From assembly GCA_030614945.1 (NCBI GenBank), contig JAUXAH010000032.1:1-12008 (forward strand): a DNA stretch of 12,008 nucleotides, given 5' to 3'. A program made the translations under genes and the position numbers. Within the stretch, counting starts at the first letter, position 1; every line of letters begins with the position of its first letter. The DNA comes from Phycisphaerae bacterium. Lineage in GTDB: Bacteria > Planctomycetota > Phycisphaerae > Sedimentisphaerales > SG8-4. The notes under the pieces are model-generated. The model saw nothing but the letters and a program-made list of their open reading frames with translations, ran no database searches and was not told the DNA's origin. This document shows, piece after piece, positions 6,300 to 12,008 of the stretch.

Positions 6300-7277
6300 A
6301 TGATAATAGTTACCGGCGGAGCCGGCTTTATCGGCTCAGCGCTAATTGCCGCATTAAACAAAAGGCAAATCGCCGACATCCTTGTCGTTGACCAGTTGGC
6401 TTCCGATGAGAAATGGAAGAACCTGCGCAATCTGTCATTCGCCGATTACGTGGAGAAGGACGACTTTTTAGAAATGATGGCCGAAAACAAGATTAGCACA
6501 CCTATCGAGGCGGTCTTCCATCTTGGCGCCTGTACCAGCACCACCGAGACAAATGCTTCATACCTTATAAAGAACAACTACGAATACACCAAACTATTGG
6601 CCCAATGGGCAACTGATGCCAATATCCGCTTTATCTACGCCTCGAGCGCCGCTACCTACGGCGATGGCTCGGCCGGCTTCAGCGACGATGAAGGGCAAAT
6701 CGAAAACTTGAGACCGTTGAATATGTATGGCTATTCCAAGCAGCTTTTCGACCTCTGGGCACACAGGACCGCTCTGTTAAAAAAAATTGTGGGCTTAAAA
6801 TACTTCAACGTCTTCGGGCCGAACGAATATCATAAGGGCGATATGCGAAGCTTCATAGTCAAGGCCTTCGAGCAGATAAACGCAAAAGGCAAGGTAGGCC
6901 TGTTCAAATCTTATAAGCCCGAATTCAAAGACGGCGAGCAGAAACGCGATTTTATCTATATCAAAGATGCAGCGGATATGACCTTATTCTTCCTGGACAA
7001 TCCACAGCTAAGCGGCCTGTTTAATATCGGCACCGGCAAGCCGCGCACCTGGAACGACCTTGTAAAAGCAGTTTTCGCCGCTATGGATAAAGAGCCAAAA
7101 ATCGAATATATCGAAATGCCCCATTCAATCCGCAGCCAGTACCAGTACTTCACCGAAGCCGATATAACCAAACTCCGCAAAGCTGGCTACAATAAACAAA
7201 CAACCTCTCTCGAAGATGCAATCAAAGACTACGTCCAGAACTATTTACAAAAAAACGGATACTTAACTGGCATTTAG
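6300..7277 (+). CDS. hldD: ADP-L-glycero-D-manno-heptose 6-epimerase
   Basis: HldD (RfaD) converts ADP-D-glycero-D-manno-heptose to the L-glycero form, the last step in making the activated heptose of the LPS inner core; it is cytosolic and uses bound NADP. The 325-aa product is close to the usual 310-330. Visible motifs: Rossmann glycine motif GGAGFIG (6-12), the family stretch HLGACTSTTE (74-83), YASSAATYG (113-121), the YxxxK pair Y143/K147 in YGYSK, NVFGPNEYHKG (170-180, holding the second conserved Lys) and KRDFIY (215-220). ATG 6300 has AGGG 9 nt upstream. It is the first gene after a terminator and a TTGACA promoter, and the next gene begins 29 bp later. It is evidence for an LPS-type outer membrane. 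Confidence 0.95.
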   Translation: MIIVTGGAGFIGSALIAALNKRQIADILVVDQLASDEKWKNLRNLSFADYVEKDDFLEMMAENKISTPIEAVFHLGACTSTTETNASYLIKNNYEYTKLLAQWATDANIRFIYASSAATYGDGSAGFSDDEGQIENLRPLNMYGYSKQLFDLWAHRTALLKKIVGLKYFNVFGPNEYHKGDMRSFIVKAFEQINAKGKVGLFKSYKPEFKDGEQKRDFIYIKDAADMTLFFLDNPQLSGLFNIGTGKPRTWNDLVKAVFAAMDKEPKIEYIEMPHSIRSQYQYFTEADITKLRKAGYNKQTTSLEDAIKDYVQNYLQKNGYLTGI

Positions 7278-7306
7278 CCACTGTAATTTCTCAAACCGGA
7301 GTTCGA

Positions 7307-7837
7307 GTGCCATATACGCCATTTCATTTTGGGCCGAGTGGCTTTATCGCCCTGACATTTAGAAAGTGGATTGATGTGCCGGTGTTTGTGCTGGCCAATG
7401 TCATCGTTGACATTGAAGTGCTGGTCATAATGCTGCTTGGAATCGGTTTGCCGAGGCATAGGCATTGTCATACACTTTTAATCGGGGCGGCTGTGGGCAT
7501 CGTCTGGGGATTAGCCGCCTATCTGTTGCGAAATATCCTCAAAAAAATAATGCAAATATTTCGCATCTCCTATAAAACCGGTTTCTGGAAGATGGTTGTC
7601 TCGGGTATTCTCGGCGTGTGGTTTCACGTTGTGGTTGACGCTATTTACCACGGGGACGTGCGGTTGTTTTGGCCGAGCAGCGCAAAACCTTTGCACGGGC
7701 TGCTAACCCAGCAGCAGGTAAACATTATATGTACTATTTTCTTCATTCCCGCTATTATCCTGTATATATTGGCAGTGATTGCGTTCTTGAAAAACAATAG
7801 CGCTGAAACCAAAGTCAGCGAGAAAGAAGGGAGATAA
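7307..7837 (+). CDS. Small polytopic membrane protein, metal-dependent-hydrolase/DUF4184-like
   Basis: A 176-aa integral membrane protein starting at GTG 7307, with GGAG (7298-7301) 5 nt upstream. The N-terminus MPYTPFHFGP and the later His-rich loop (H51, H53, H55) and WFHVVVDAIYH (H107, D111, H115) recall the YdjM/DUF4184 group of membrane proteins annotated as metal-dependent hydrolases; the assignment is by pattern only. Hydrophobic segments lie near 24-46, 56-76, 95-113 and 138-161, and the C-terminal tail is charged. It follows hldD by 29 bp and is probably in the same operon. Its function is unknown. Confidence 0.75.
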   Translation: MPYTPFHFGPSGFIALTFRKWIDVPVFVLANVIVDIEVLVIMLLGIGLPRHRHCHTLLIGAAVGIVWGLAAYLLRNILKKIMQIFRISYKTGFWKMVVSGILGVWFHVVVDAIYHGDVRLFWPSSAKPLHGLLTQQQVNIICTIFFIPAIILYILAVIAFLKNNSAETKVSEKEGR

Positions 7838-7839
7838 TT

Positions 7840-7926
7840 ATGGCTGTTCGCAATATTCTCAATCCGGCGGGGCCGCCGAGGAATGTCCCGTTATTGGTGT
7901 GGCTAAGAGTTTTTTTGGAGTCTTGA
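7840..7926 (+). CDS. 28-residue small ORF between two membrane-protein genes
   Basis: ATG 7840 is preceded by a strong SD (AAGGGAG, 7827-7833, 6 nt spacing) that overlaps the end of the upstream gene. It encodes 28 residues, starting MAVRNILNPAGPP and ending WLRVFLES, and stops at TGA 7924-7926, 1 nt before the next start at 7928. The reading therefore fills the whole gap, consistent with translational coupling or a leader peptide. It spans a palindrome, CGGCGG-GG-CCGCCG (7865-7878). It is not a recognised protein. The first residues recall the start of peptide deformylases, but the resemblance ends after about seven residues. Confidence 0.4.
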   Translation: MAVRNILNPAGPPRNVPLLVWLRVFLES

Positions 7927-7927
7927 A

Positions 7928-8500
7928 ATGAAAAGTATTTTGAAATATTTCCTGAGAGGTCTTCTGGTTTTCGTTCCCGTTGGGCTTACGATTTTTATAC
8001 TCGTTTACGTTTTTACCAGTCTGGACAAACTCTTTAGCAAACTGTTTCCAATAACTTTTCCTGGTATGGGGTTTATGGTTACGATTGGTGGAATATTTCT
8101 CATCGGATTGTTCGCATCGAATTTCGTGGGCAAAAAGCTCTTTGGCCTCCTGGATAAGATCTTAAATAAAGTTCCCTTAGTCAAGATGCTGTACGGTGCC
8201 ATTAGGGACCTCGTGGAGGCCTTTGCCGGCGAAAAGAAAAAATTCGACAAGCCCGTACTGGTAACGCTCGGACCGGGCTGCGATGCAAAGGTGGTCGGCT
8301 TTATGACGAGAGAAAACCTCGAGAATCTCGGGCTAAAGGACCATGTCGCCGTTTATCTTCCGCAGTCGTACAACTTCGCAGGCAATGTCCTGCTCTTTCC
8401 CAAAGAGGCCGTTAAGCCGTTGGATATTGAAAGCTCCGAGGCGATGACATTTATCGTATCCGGCGGCGTCGCAGGCGAACACGCACAGAGCCAACAGTAG
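7928..8500 (+). CDS. DUF502 family membrane protein
   Basis: A 190-aa DUF502 protein, a widespread bacterial membrane protein of unknown biochemical role. ATG 7928 has GGAG (7917-7920) 7 nt upstream. There are two transmembrane segments near 9-30 and 47-67, then the family signature KVPLVKMLYGAIRDLVEAF (81-99), a beta-rich soluble part with VAVYLPQSYNFAGNVLLFP (140-158) where the family usually has a Pro/Thr-rich loop, and EAMTFIVSGG (171-180) near the C-terminus. Length matches the family. It starts 1 nt after the small ORF and is followed by tyrS after an 88-bp gap that contains the tyrS promoter. Confidence 0.9.
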   Translation: MKSILKYFLRGLLVFVPVGLTIFILVYVFTSLDKLFSKLFPITFPGMGFMVTIGGIFLIGLFASNFVGKKLFGLLDKILNKVPLVKMLYGAIRDLVEAFAGEKKKFDKPVLVTLGPGCDAKVVGFMTRENLENLGLKDHVAVYLPQSYNFAGNVLLFPKEAVKPLDIESSEAMTFIVSGGVAGEHAQSQQ

Positions 8501-8522
8501 CTGCGCGCTGCCAAACCGGTGC

Positions 8523-8550
8523 TTGCCATTTTCCGCCGGCTCCTTATAAT
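8523..8550 (+). promoter_or_regulatory. tyrS promoter
   Basis: TTGCCA (8523-8528, 5 of 6 matches to the -35 consensus) and a perfect TATAAT (8545-8550) are 16 bp apart. Transcription would start near 8557, leaving a leader of about 30 nt before ATG 8589, too short for a T-box. This is the best-matching promoter in the window. Confidence 0.65.
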
Positions 8551-8588
8551 TACAGCTTCAACGTATCTTAGTTTGCAGAGAAACATAT

Positions 8589-9794
8589 ATGGCAAAGACA
8601 ATTGTAGAACAAGTTCAGTTACTAAAGCGAGGCACGGTCGAGATATTCACCGAGGCTGAATTAGCTGAAAAGCTCACCGAGGCAGATAAGGCTTCCAGAC
8701 AGTTGCGAATCAAGCTCGGCCTGGACCCGACCAGCGCCGACATACATCTCGGCCACACCGTCGTATTGCGAAAGATGCGCCAATTCCAGGACCTCGGCCA
8801 CAAGGCAGTCCTTATCATAGGCGATTATACGGCGCGAATCGGCGACCCTTCAGGCCAGGATACGACCCGCCCGATGCTCTCGCCGCAGCAAATCGAAAAA
8901 AACGCAAAGACTTACTTTCAGCAGGCAGGAAAAATCCTCGACACCTCAGAAAACAAACTTGAAATCAGATATAACAGCGAGTGGCTCTCAGAACTGAAGT
9001 TAGCTGATTTGATAAAGTTGACAAGCAATATGACTGTGGCCCGCATGCTCGAGAGGGACACTTTTGAACTGCGCTATAAAGACGGAGATGCAATCGGAAT
9101 TCATGAATTTCTATATCCACTGATGCAGGGCTATGATTCAGTGATGGTAAAAAGTGACGTCGAATTGGGCGGCACAGACCAGACTTTTAACAATCTCGTC
9201 GGCAGAGACATTCAGCGGGCATACGCTCAGCCGCCGCAGATAGTAATCACTACGCCCATCCTCGTTGGCCTTGATGGCAAGGAGAAAATGAGCAAATCCA
9301 AAGGCAATTACATCGGCGTAACCGACGAGCCGGGTGATATGTTCGGCAAGGTTATGAGTATCTCCGATGATATGATGGAAAATTACTTTACACTTTTAAC
9401 CGACAAGTCAGACGAAGAAGTAGCCGAACTCGTCAACCCTGATAAGACGCATCCGAAGCAGGCAAAAGTTCTGCTCGGCAAAACAATTGTGTCTCAGTTT
9501 TACAACGAAGCCGCTGCCGAGGCCGCCGCCGCTGAATTCGACAAAGTATTCGCACAGGGCCAACTCCCCGACGACATACCGGAGGTTGTCATCGCGGACT
9601 CAGCTATTTCAGTCAAACAACTATTATTATCCTGCAAGCTTGTCGAAACCGGCGGCGAAGCAAAACGAATGATAAAACAATCGGCTGTGAGTATTGATGG
9701 CCGTAGAATCAATGACCCTAACACGGAAGTTACACCGAAAGACGGCATGGTCATCCAGGTCGGCAAACGAAAGTTCGCAAGACTAAAAGTGTAA
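8589..9794 (+). CDS. tyrS: Tyrosyl-tRNA synthetase
   Basis: Class I aminoacyl-tRNA synthetase that charges tRNA-Tyr with tyrosine in the cytosol. The 401-aa product has the HIGH-type motif as HLGH (53-56), GDYTARIGDPSG (78-89), the tyrosine-pocket region YPLMQGYDSV with DVELGGTDQ (176-198), and a KMSKS loop at 233-237 (KEKMSKSKGNYIG). A C-terminal S4 RNA-binding domain (about 338-401) includes KRMIKQSAVSIDGRRI. The arrangement is that of the TyrZ/TyrS type 2 group. ATG 8589 has only a weak SD (AGAG), but a good promoter lies 38 bp upstream. It converges on hepT with only 26 bp between stop codons and no clear terminator. Confidence 0.97.
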   Translation: MAKTIVEQVQLLKRGTVEIFTEAELAEKLTEADKASRQLRIKLGLDPTSADIHLGHTVVLRKMRQFQDLGHKAVLIIGDYTARIGDPSGQDTTRPMLSPQQIEKNAKTYFQQAGKILDTSENKLEIRYNSEWLSELKLADLIKLTSNMTVARMLERDTFELRYKDGDAIGIHEFLYPLMQGYDSVMVKSDVELGGTDQTFNNLVGRDIQRAYAQPPQIVITTPILVGLDGKEKMSKSKGNYIGVTDEPGDMFGKVMSISDDMMENYFTLLTDKSDEEVAELVNPDKTHPKQAKVLLGKTIVSQFYNEAAAEAAAAEFDKVFAQGQLPDDIPEVVIADSAISVKQLLLSCKLVETGGEAKRMIKQSAVSIDGRRINDPNTEVTPKDGMVIQVGKRKFARLKV

Positions 9795-9820
9795 AGGTGA
9801 AACGGCGCTCCCTTTGTTGG

Positions 9821-10171
9821 TTACTGACTGTTTTTTTCGTCGAGTAACTTGCGGACTTGTTCGTGAAGGACAGGCAAATCTTTCTGCAAGATACCCCAGA
9901 TGGTTTCATTCTCAATGTCGGCATAGCCGTGTATGATGACATTGCGAAGATTGATGATTTGACGAATACCGGTAATCTCTTTGCCAAGAGTTGGGTCGAT
10001 TTTCGATGCCTGATTCAGGGCTTCGCCGATAATTCCGAGCTGTCGTTCAATGCCACTGCGCAGCAAAAGATCAGCCTCGTAATCACTGAGCGATTTATCA
10101 GATGTAAATTCCAGTAGCGCCTGACAGGCTAATTTAACGTCGTACAGAAATTTGTATATCTCAGGCAGCAT
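9821..10171 (-). CDS. hepT: HEPN-domain toxin HepT
   Basis: HepT-like HEPN ribonuclease, the toxin of a type VII MntA-HepT toxin-antitoxin pair; studied members cleave RNA and are silenced when the partner adds AMP to a tyrosine. The product is 116 aa and all-helical in appearance. The HEPN active motif is R76-NVII-H81-G-Y83 (Rx4HxY), with Y83 the expected AMP-acceptor residue. The start is ATG at 10171-10169, chosen because GGAGG lies 7 nt upstream; the frame stays open to 10351, but that extension runs antiparallel in another frame of mntA and has no SD. It overlaps the end of mntA by 11 bp, as expected for translationally coupled pairs. Confidence 0.9.
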   Translation of the reverse strand: MLPEIYKFLYDVKLACQALLEFTSDKSLSDYEADLLLRSGIERQLGIIGEALNQASKIDPTLGKEITGIRQIINLRNVIIHGYADIENETIWGILQKDLPVLHEQVRKLLDEKNSQ

Positions 10172-10472
10172 ATATCTGCCTCCTGTTCTTATTGATCGAT
10201 TCGAGGAAGTAAGGATTACGTATAGCCTTGGTTTCAACCAGATCAACGTGCCTGTTGAACAAATCCTGTAATGCCTCGAGCAGACCAAAATAAGCATCGG
10301 CATGCTCACCCGGTTTGAGAGGCAGAAATTCCACCAGGAAATCCAAGTCACTATTTTCAGGGTCGAATCCCTCGCCGGTCAGAGCTGAGCCGAATATCTC
10401 AAACCGCTGGACATGATACTGCTCGCAAAGGTGCTTGAGCGATTCGTAATTGTCTTCAATAAGGCGTATCAT
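10161..10472 (-). CDS. mntA: MntA nucleotidyltransferase antitoxin
   Basis: Minimal nucleotidyltransferase (MNT) of 103 aa, antitoxin of the HepT pair; known homologues transfer AMP to the toxin. The active-site pattern is present: G28-S29, then D42-x-D44 in SDLDFLVEF, and a third Asp at D77 in VDLVE. The spacing between GS and DxD is 12 residues, longer than the commonly quoted 10, because of the EGFDPEN loop. ATG 10472 has AAGGA 9 nt upstream. It lies downstream of a TTGACA-N17-GATATT promoter overlapped by an inverted repeat, and overlaps hepT by 11 bp. Confidence 0.9.
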   Translation of the reverse strand: MIRLIEDNYESLKHLCEQYHVQRFEIFGSALTGEGFDPENSDLDFLVEFLPLKPGEHADAYFGLLEALQDLFNRHVDLVETKAIRNPYFLESINKNRRQIYAA

Positions 10473-10501
10473 TACAATGATTCCTTAGACTGTAAAGGGG
10501 G

Positions 10502-10530
10502 AATATCGCTTGAAGGCTGCTTTTTGTCAA
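10502..10530 (-). promoter_or_regulatory. mntA-hepT promoter
   Basis: On the minus strand, TTGACA (10530-10525) and GATATT (10507-10502) are exactly 17 bp apart. Transcription would begin near 10495, about 23 nt before the mntA start. A perfect 8-bp inverted repeat overlaps both hexamers. Confidence 0.65.
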
Positions 10531-10534
10531 GCGA
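10506..10534. promoter_or_regulatory. Operator-like inverted repeat over the mntA promoter
   Basis: TCGCTTGA (10506-10513) and TCAAGCGA (10527-10534) are perfect inverted copies with centres 21 bp apart, about two DNA turns, so both half-sites face the same side. They cover parts of the -10 and -35. This suits a dimeric repressor, possibly for autoregulation. Confidence 0.5.
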
Positions 10535-10590
10535 AATCATCACCAGCCCCACTTCTAACATCGCCCATTTTCTTCTGCCGGTGCCGGCTG

Positions 10591-11649
10591 TTAATATACA
10601 CTCCAAAGATACAGTACCGGCGGCGTACTAAGTTCGTACAGCGTGGTTCTGTCGATTTTCAGGAAGTTTGGCTTGCGGTAGCTTAAAAAGCTGGCCAGAG
10701 AGAACGGCTTGCGATATTCCACAACCTGGGCCTTGTCAATCTCCGCCAATTCCTTAACCAGCTCTATTGCCTCATCCAGATAGCCAATCTCATCTATTAG
10801 CTTTTCTTTCTTTGCCTCCTGCGCACCAAAAATACCACCGTCAGCCAGCCGCCTGACCTCTGCTTCCGTCAGCGAACTCTTCCTTCCTTCGGCAACAACC
10901 TCCACGAACCTTTCATACGCAGGGCTGATTAGCTTATCTTGTAGATATTTTCGTTGTTCTTCCGTAGGTGCCTCAAATGAGCTGGGCCAATCTTTTTTCT
11001 TGCCCGACTTAACAATAACCGGCAAAATGCCAAGCTTCTCTTCCAGCAATTCCCGAATAACAAAATACCCGCTTATTACGCCGATCGAACCGGTAATTGT
11101 AGTTCGCTCAGCTACGATTTTATCGCATGCAACCGACGTGTAATAGCCGCCCGAAGCAGCGACGCCCTGCATAAATGCAACAACCGGCTTATTTTCTTTT
11201 TCCCGGTACTTCAGGATTTCCTTGTAGATTTGGTCACTGCCTGAAATCGTTCCGCCGGGCGAATTTACTCGAACAATCAATCCCTTTACCCGCTTATCCT
11301 GCCGGGCCGCCTTTAGCTGCCTGTACACATCTTTAGCCTGTTCGCCGTGTATTATGCCTTCCACGTTGATTACCACAATTTTATTTTTTCGCGGCCCCTT
11401 TCGTATAACTTCTTCGGTAAAGATGCCTCTCGGCCCCGTCGCAAAGACCGCAATTACGCCCATTAGTATCAGAAATAGTGCGATATTTGCCATAACCGAC
11501 AGCGCTAAAATAATGCCCCAGAAAATTCTCCAGCCGGTTCTTTTCCTTGCCGTTTTTACCACCGGCCCGCTTTGACCTACGTCAGGTATTGGCTCTGACG
11601 GCTGCGGTTGTGTTGGTTCTGATAAATTATTGTTCTGCTCAAAATCCAT
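10591..11649 (-). CDS. sppA: Signal peptide peptidase SppA (short form)
   Basis: Membrane-anchored serine protease of the SppA family (peptidase S49) that degrades cleaved signal peptides at the membrane. The 352-aa length fits the single-domain (36-kDa) type. A proline-rich N-terminal tail (about 1-34) precedes one transmembrane segment near 43-70; the protease domain follows, with VNSPGG (128-133), the nucleophile S166 in GVAASGGYY, TGSIGV (186-191) and the general-base lysine K219 in SGKKKD. S166 and K219 match the spacing of the B. subtilis Ser/Lys dyad. The start ATG 11649 has AAAGGG 6 nt upstream. It has its own TTGACA-N17-TACGAT promoter. The C-terminal 40 residues after about 312 look unconserved. 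Confidence 0.93.
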   Translation of the reverse strand: MDFEQNNNLSEPTQPQPSEPIPDVGQSGPVVKTARKRTGWRIFWGIILALSVMANIALFLILMGVIAVFATGPRGIFTEEVIRKGPRKNKIVVINVEGIIHGEQAKDVYRQLKAARQDKRVKGLIVRVNSPGGTISGSDQIYKEILKYREKENKPVVAFMQGVAASGGYYTSVACDKIVAERTTITGSIGVISGYFVIRELLEEKLGILPVIVKSGKKKDWPSSFEAPTEEQRKYLQDKLISPAYERFVEVVAEGRKSSLTEAEVRRLADGGIFGAQEAKKEKLIDEIGYLDEAIELVKELAEIDKAQVVEYRKPFSLASFLSYRKPNFLKIDRTTLYELSTPPVLYLWSVY

Positions 11650-11678
11650 AATAAACCCTTTCTAAAATAAACCCTTTC
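11650..11678. repeat. 13-bp direct repeat carrying the sppA ribosome site
   Basis: AATAAACCCTTTC occurs at 11650-11662 and 11666-11678 (period 16 bp). On the minus strand each copy carries GAAAGGG, so the sppA leader has two identical SD sequences; only the nearer one is well spaced (6 nt) for ATG 11649. Confidence 0.6.
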
Positions 11679-11695
11679 CAAACCTGTTCGCTGGC

Positions 11696-11724
11696 ATCGT
11701 AGGCTGAATAAACTCTTATGTCAA
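11696..11724 (-). promoter_or_regulatory. sppA promoter
   Basis: On the minus strand, a perfect TTGACA (11724-11719) is followed after 17 bp by TACGAT (11701-11696), a 4 of 6 match that keeps T1, A2 and T6. This implies a leader of about 40 nt that includes the duplicated SD repeat. Confidence 0.65.
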
Positions 11725-11736
11725 TCTTCATTTGTC

Positions 11737-11756
11737 ATTCCTGCGCAAGCAGGAAT
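11737..11756. repeat. REP-like hairpin with GCAA loop
   Basis: ATTCCTGC-GCAA-GCAGGAAT is a perfect 8-bp stem closed by a GNRA tetraloop, of the common dispersed intergenic type (ATTCCxGC...GCxGGAAT). It lies in the 137-bp gap between the unknown gene at the right edge and sppA. It has no T-tract on the minus strand, so it is more likely a dispersed repeat than a terminator. Confidence 0.6.
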
Positions 11757-11786
11757 CCACTTCCGCCTTTCGTTTTCACCTCTCCG

Positions 11787-12008
11787 CTATGAAAGTCGTG
11801 AGACGTCTTTTGGCGTTCTGGGCGAGGGCAGGCAGGTGGCTATTTCCGTGGACTCGGCTAAAACCTCAAGAAGAATTTGATTGTCTCCTGCGACGTTGGG
11901 GTCGAATAGTTCGACATTGTCAATCTTTAACGCTTCGATGCCGTCGGCTTTAGCTACATTGACGTAATAGCTTCCCTTGTTGGCCCTGACTGCGTCAACT
12001 AACTCAGC
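11787..12008 (-). CDS. 3' end of an unrecognised gene running off the right edge
   Basis: The minus-strand frame starting at the edge is open for 73 codons and stops at TAG (11789-11787). The sequence begins AELVDAVRANKGSYYVNVAK and includes IDNVELFDPNVAGDNQILL; it looks like a normal protein, with a balanced mix of charged and hydrophobic residues and no low complexity. There is no transmembrane segment in the visible part. The last 15 or so residues (CLPSPRTPKDVSRLS) look less conserved and may be a tail. I do not recognise the family. It is upstream of sppA and on the same strand, but the 137-bp gap contains a hairpin and the sppA promoter, so they are probably separate units. Confidence 0.6.
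   Translation of the reverse strand, partial: AELVDAVRANKGSYYVNVAKADGIEALKIDNVELFDPNVAGDNQILLEVLAESTEIATCLPSPRTPKDVSRLS

Noticed and set aside
7840..7926. Small ORF as a truncated peptide deformylase
   Set aside because: Only the first seven or so residues resemble the family start, and no further deformylase motifs are found in any frame downstream.
8551..8588. T-box or other riboswitch upstream of tyrS
   Set aside because: The leader from the predicted promoter is only about 30 nt and holds no specifier loop or terminator.
9795..9840. Bidirectional terminator between tyrS and hepT
   Set aside because: The AAAGG/CCTTT pairing is short with a large loop, and the T-run at 9831-9837 is too far from it.
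10172..10351. Upstream extension of hepT giving a 176-aa product
   Set aside because: The extra 60 residues lie in another frame of mntA on the same strand, have no SD and have odd composition; the 116-aa start with GGAGG fits HepT.
11732..11953. Plus-strand 73-aa frame beginning MSFLRKQESTS
   Set aside because: It starts in a dispersed hairpin repeat that commonly gives this spurious peptide, and it is antisense to a more protein-like minus-strand frame (11787-12008).

Overview
The window looks like a chromosomal piece of a Gram-negative-type bacterium of roughly balanced base composition. The mix of a NapH-type iron-sulfur membrane protein, Tat-exported aldo/keto reductases, a ThuA-like secreted protein and an LPS heptose gene would suit a Planctomycetota genome (Phycisphaerae/Sedimentisphaerales-like). 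This lineage is inferred from gene content only; no rRNA or other marker is present. hldD implies an LPS-bearing outer membrane.

Left part (1-5863, all + strand): an extracytoplasmic redox block. It starts with the 3' part of a polytopic membrane protein that joins a NapH-like quinol-oxidising module to a NapG-like multi-cluster ferredoxin module. Two paralogous Tat-signal, lipoprotein-like aldo/keto reductases with cysteine-rich C-termini follow, with a signal-bearing ThuA-like protein between them. A strong intrinsic terminator closes the block at 5834-5863. The likely theme is redox chemistry on carbohydrate-type substrates outside the cytoplasm, with electrons possibly supplied by the membrane Fe-S protein rather than NAD(P)H; this is a hypothesis. 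Several palindromic or REP-like elements lie between the genes, and one lies inside the first coding region.

Middle (5864-6211): an orphan stretch with an operator-like palindrome, a Shine-Dalgarno sequence that can pair with two different downstream anti-SD sequences, a doubtful small ORF, and a second strong terminator. It may be a small RNA or small-protein unit.

Housekeeping/envelope block (6212-9794, + strand): hldD (LPS core heptose epimerase), a small polytopic membrane protein (metal-dependent hydrolase/DUF4184-like), a 28-codon ORF, a DUF502 membrane protein, then tyrS with its own sigma70-like promoter.

Right part (9821-12008, - strand): a MntA-HepT toxin-antitoxin pair with a clear promoter overlapped by an 8-bp inverted repeat, then sppA (signal peptide peptidase) with its own promoter, and the 3' end of an unrecognised gene running off the right edge. 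tyrS and hepT converge with only 26 bp between them. No tRNA, rRNA, CRISPR array or transposase gene was seen.
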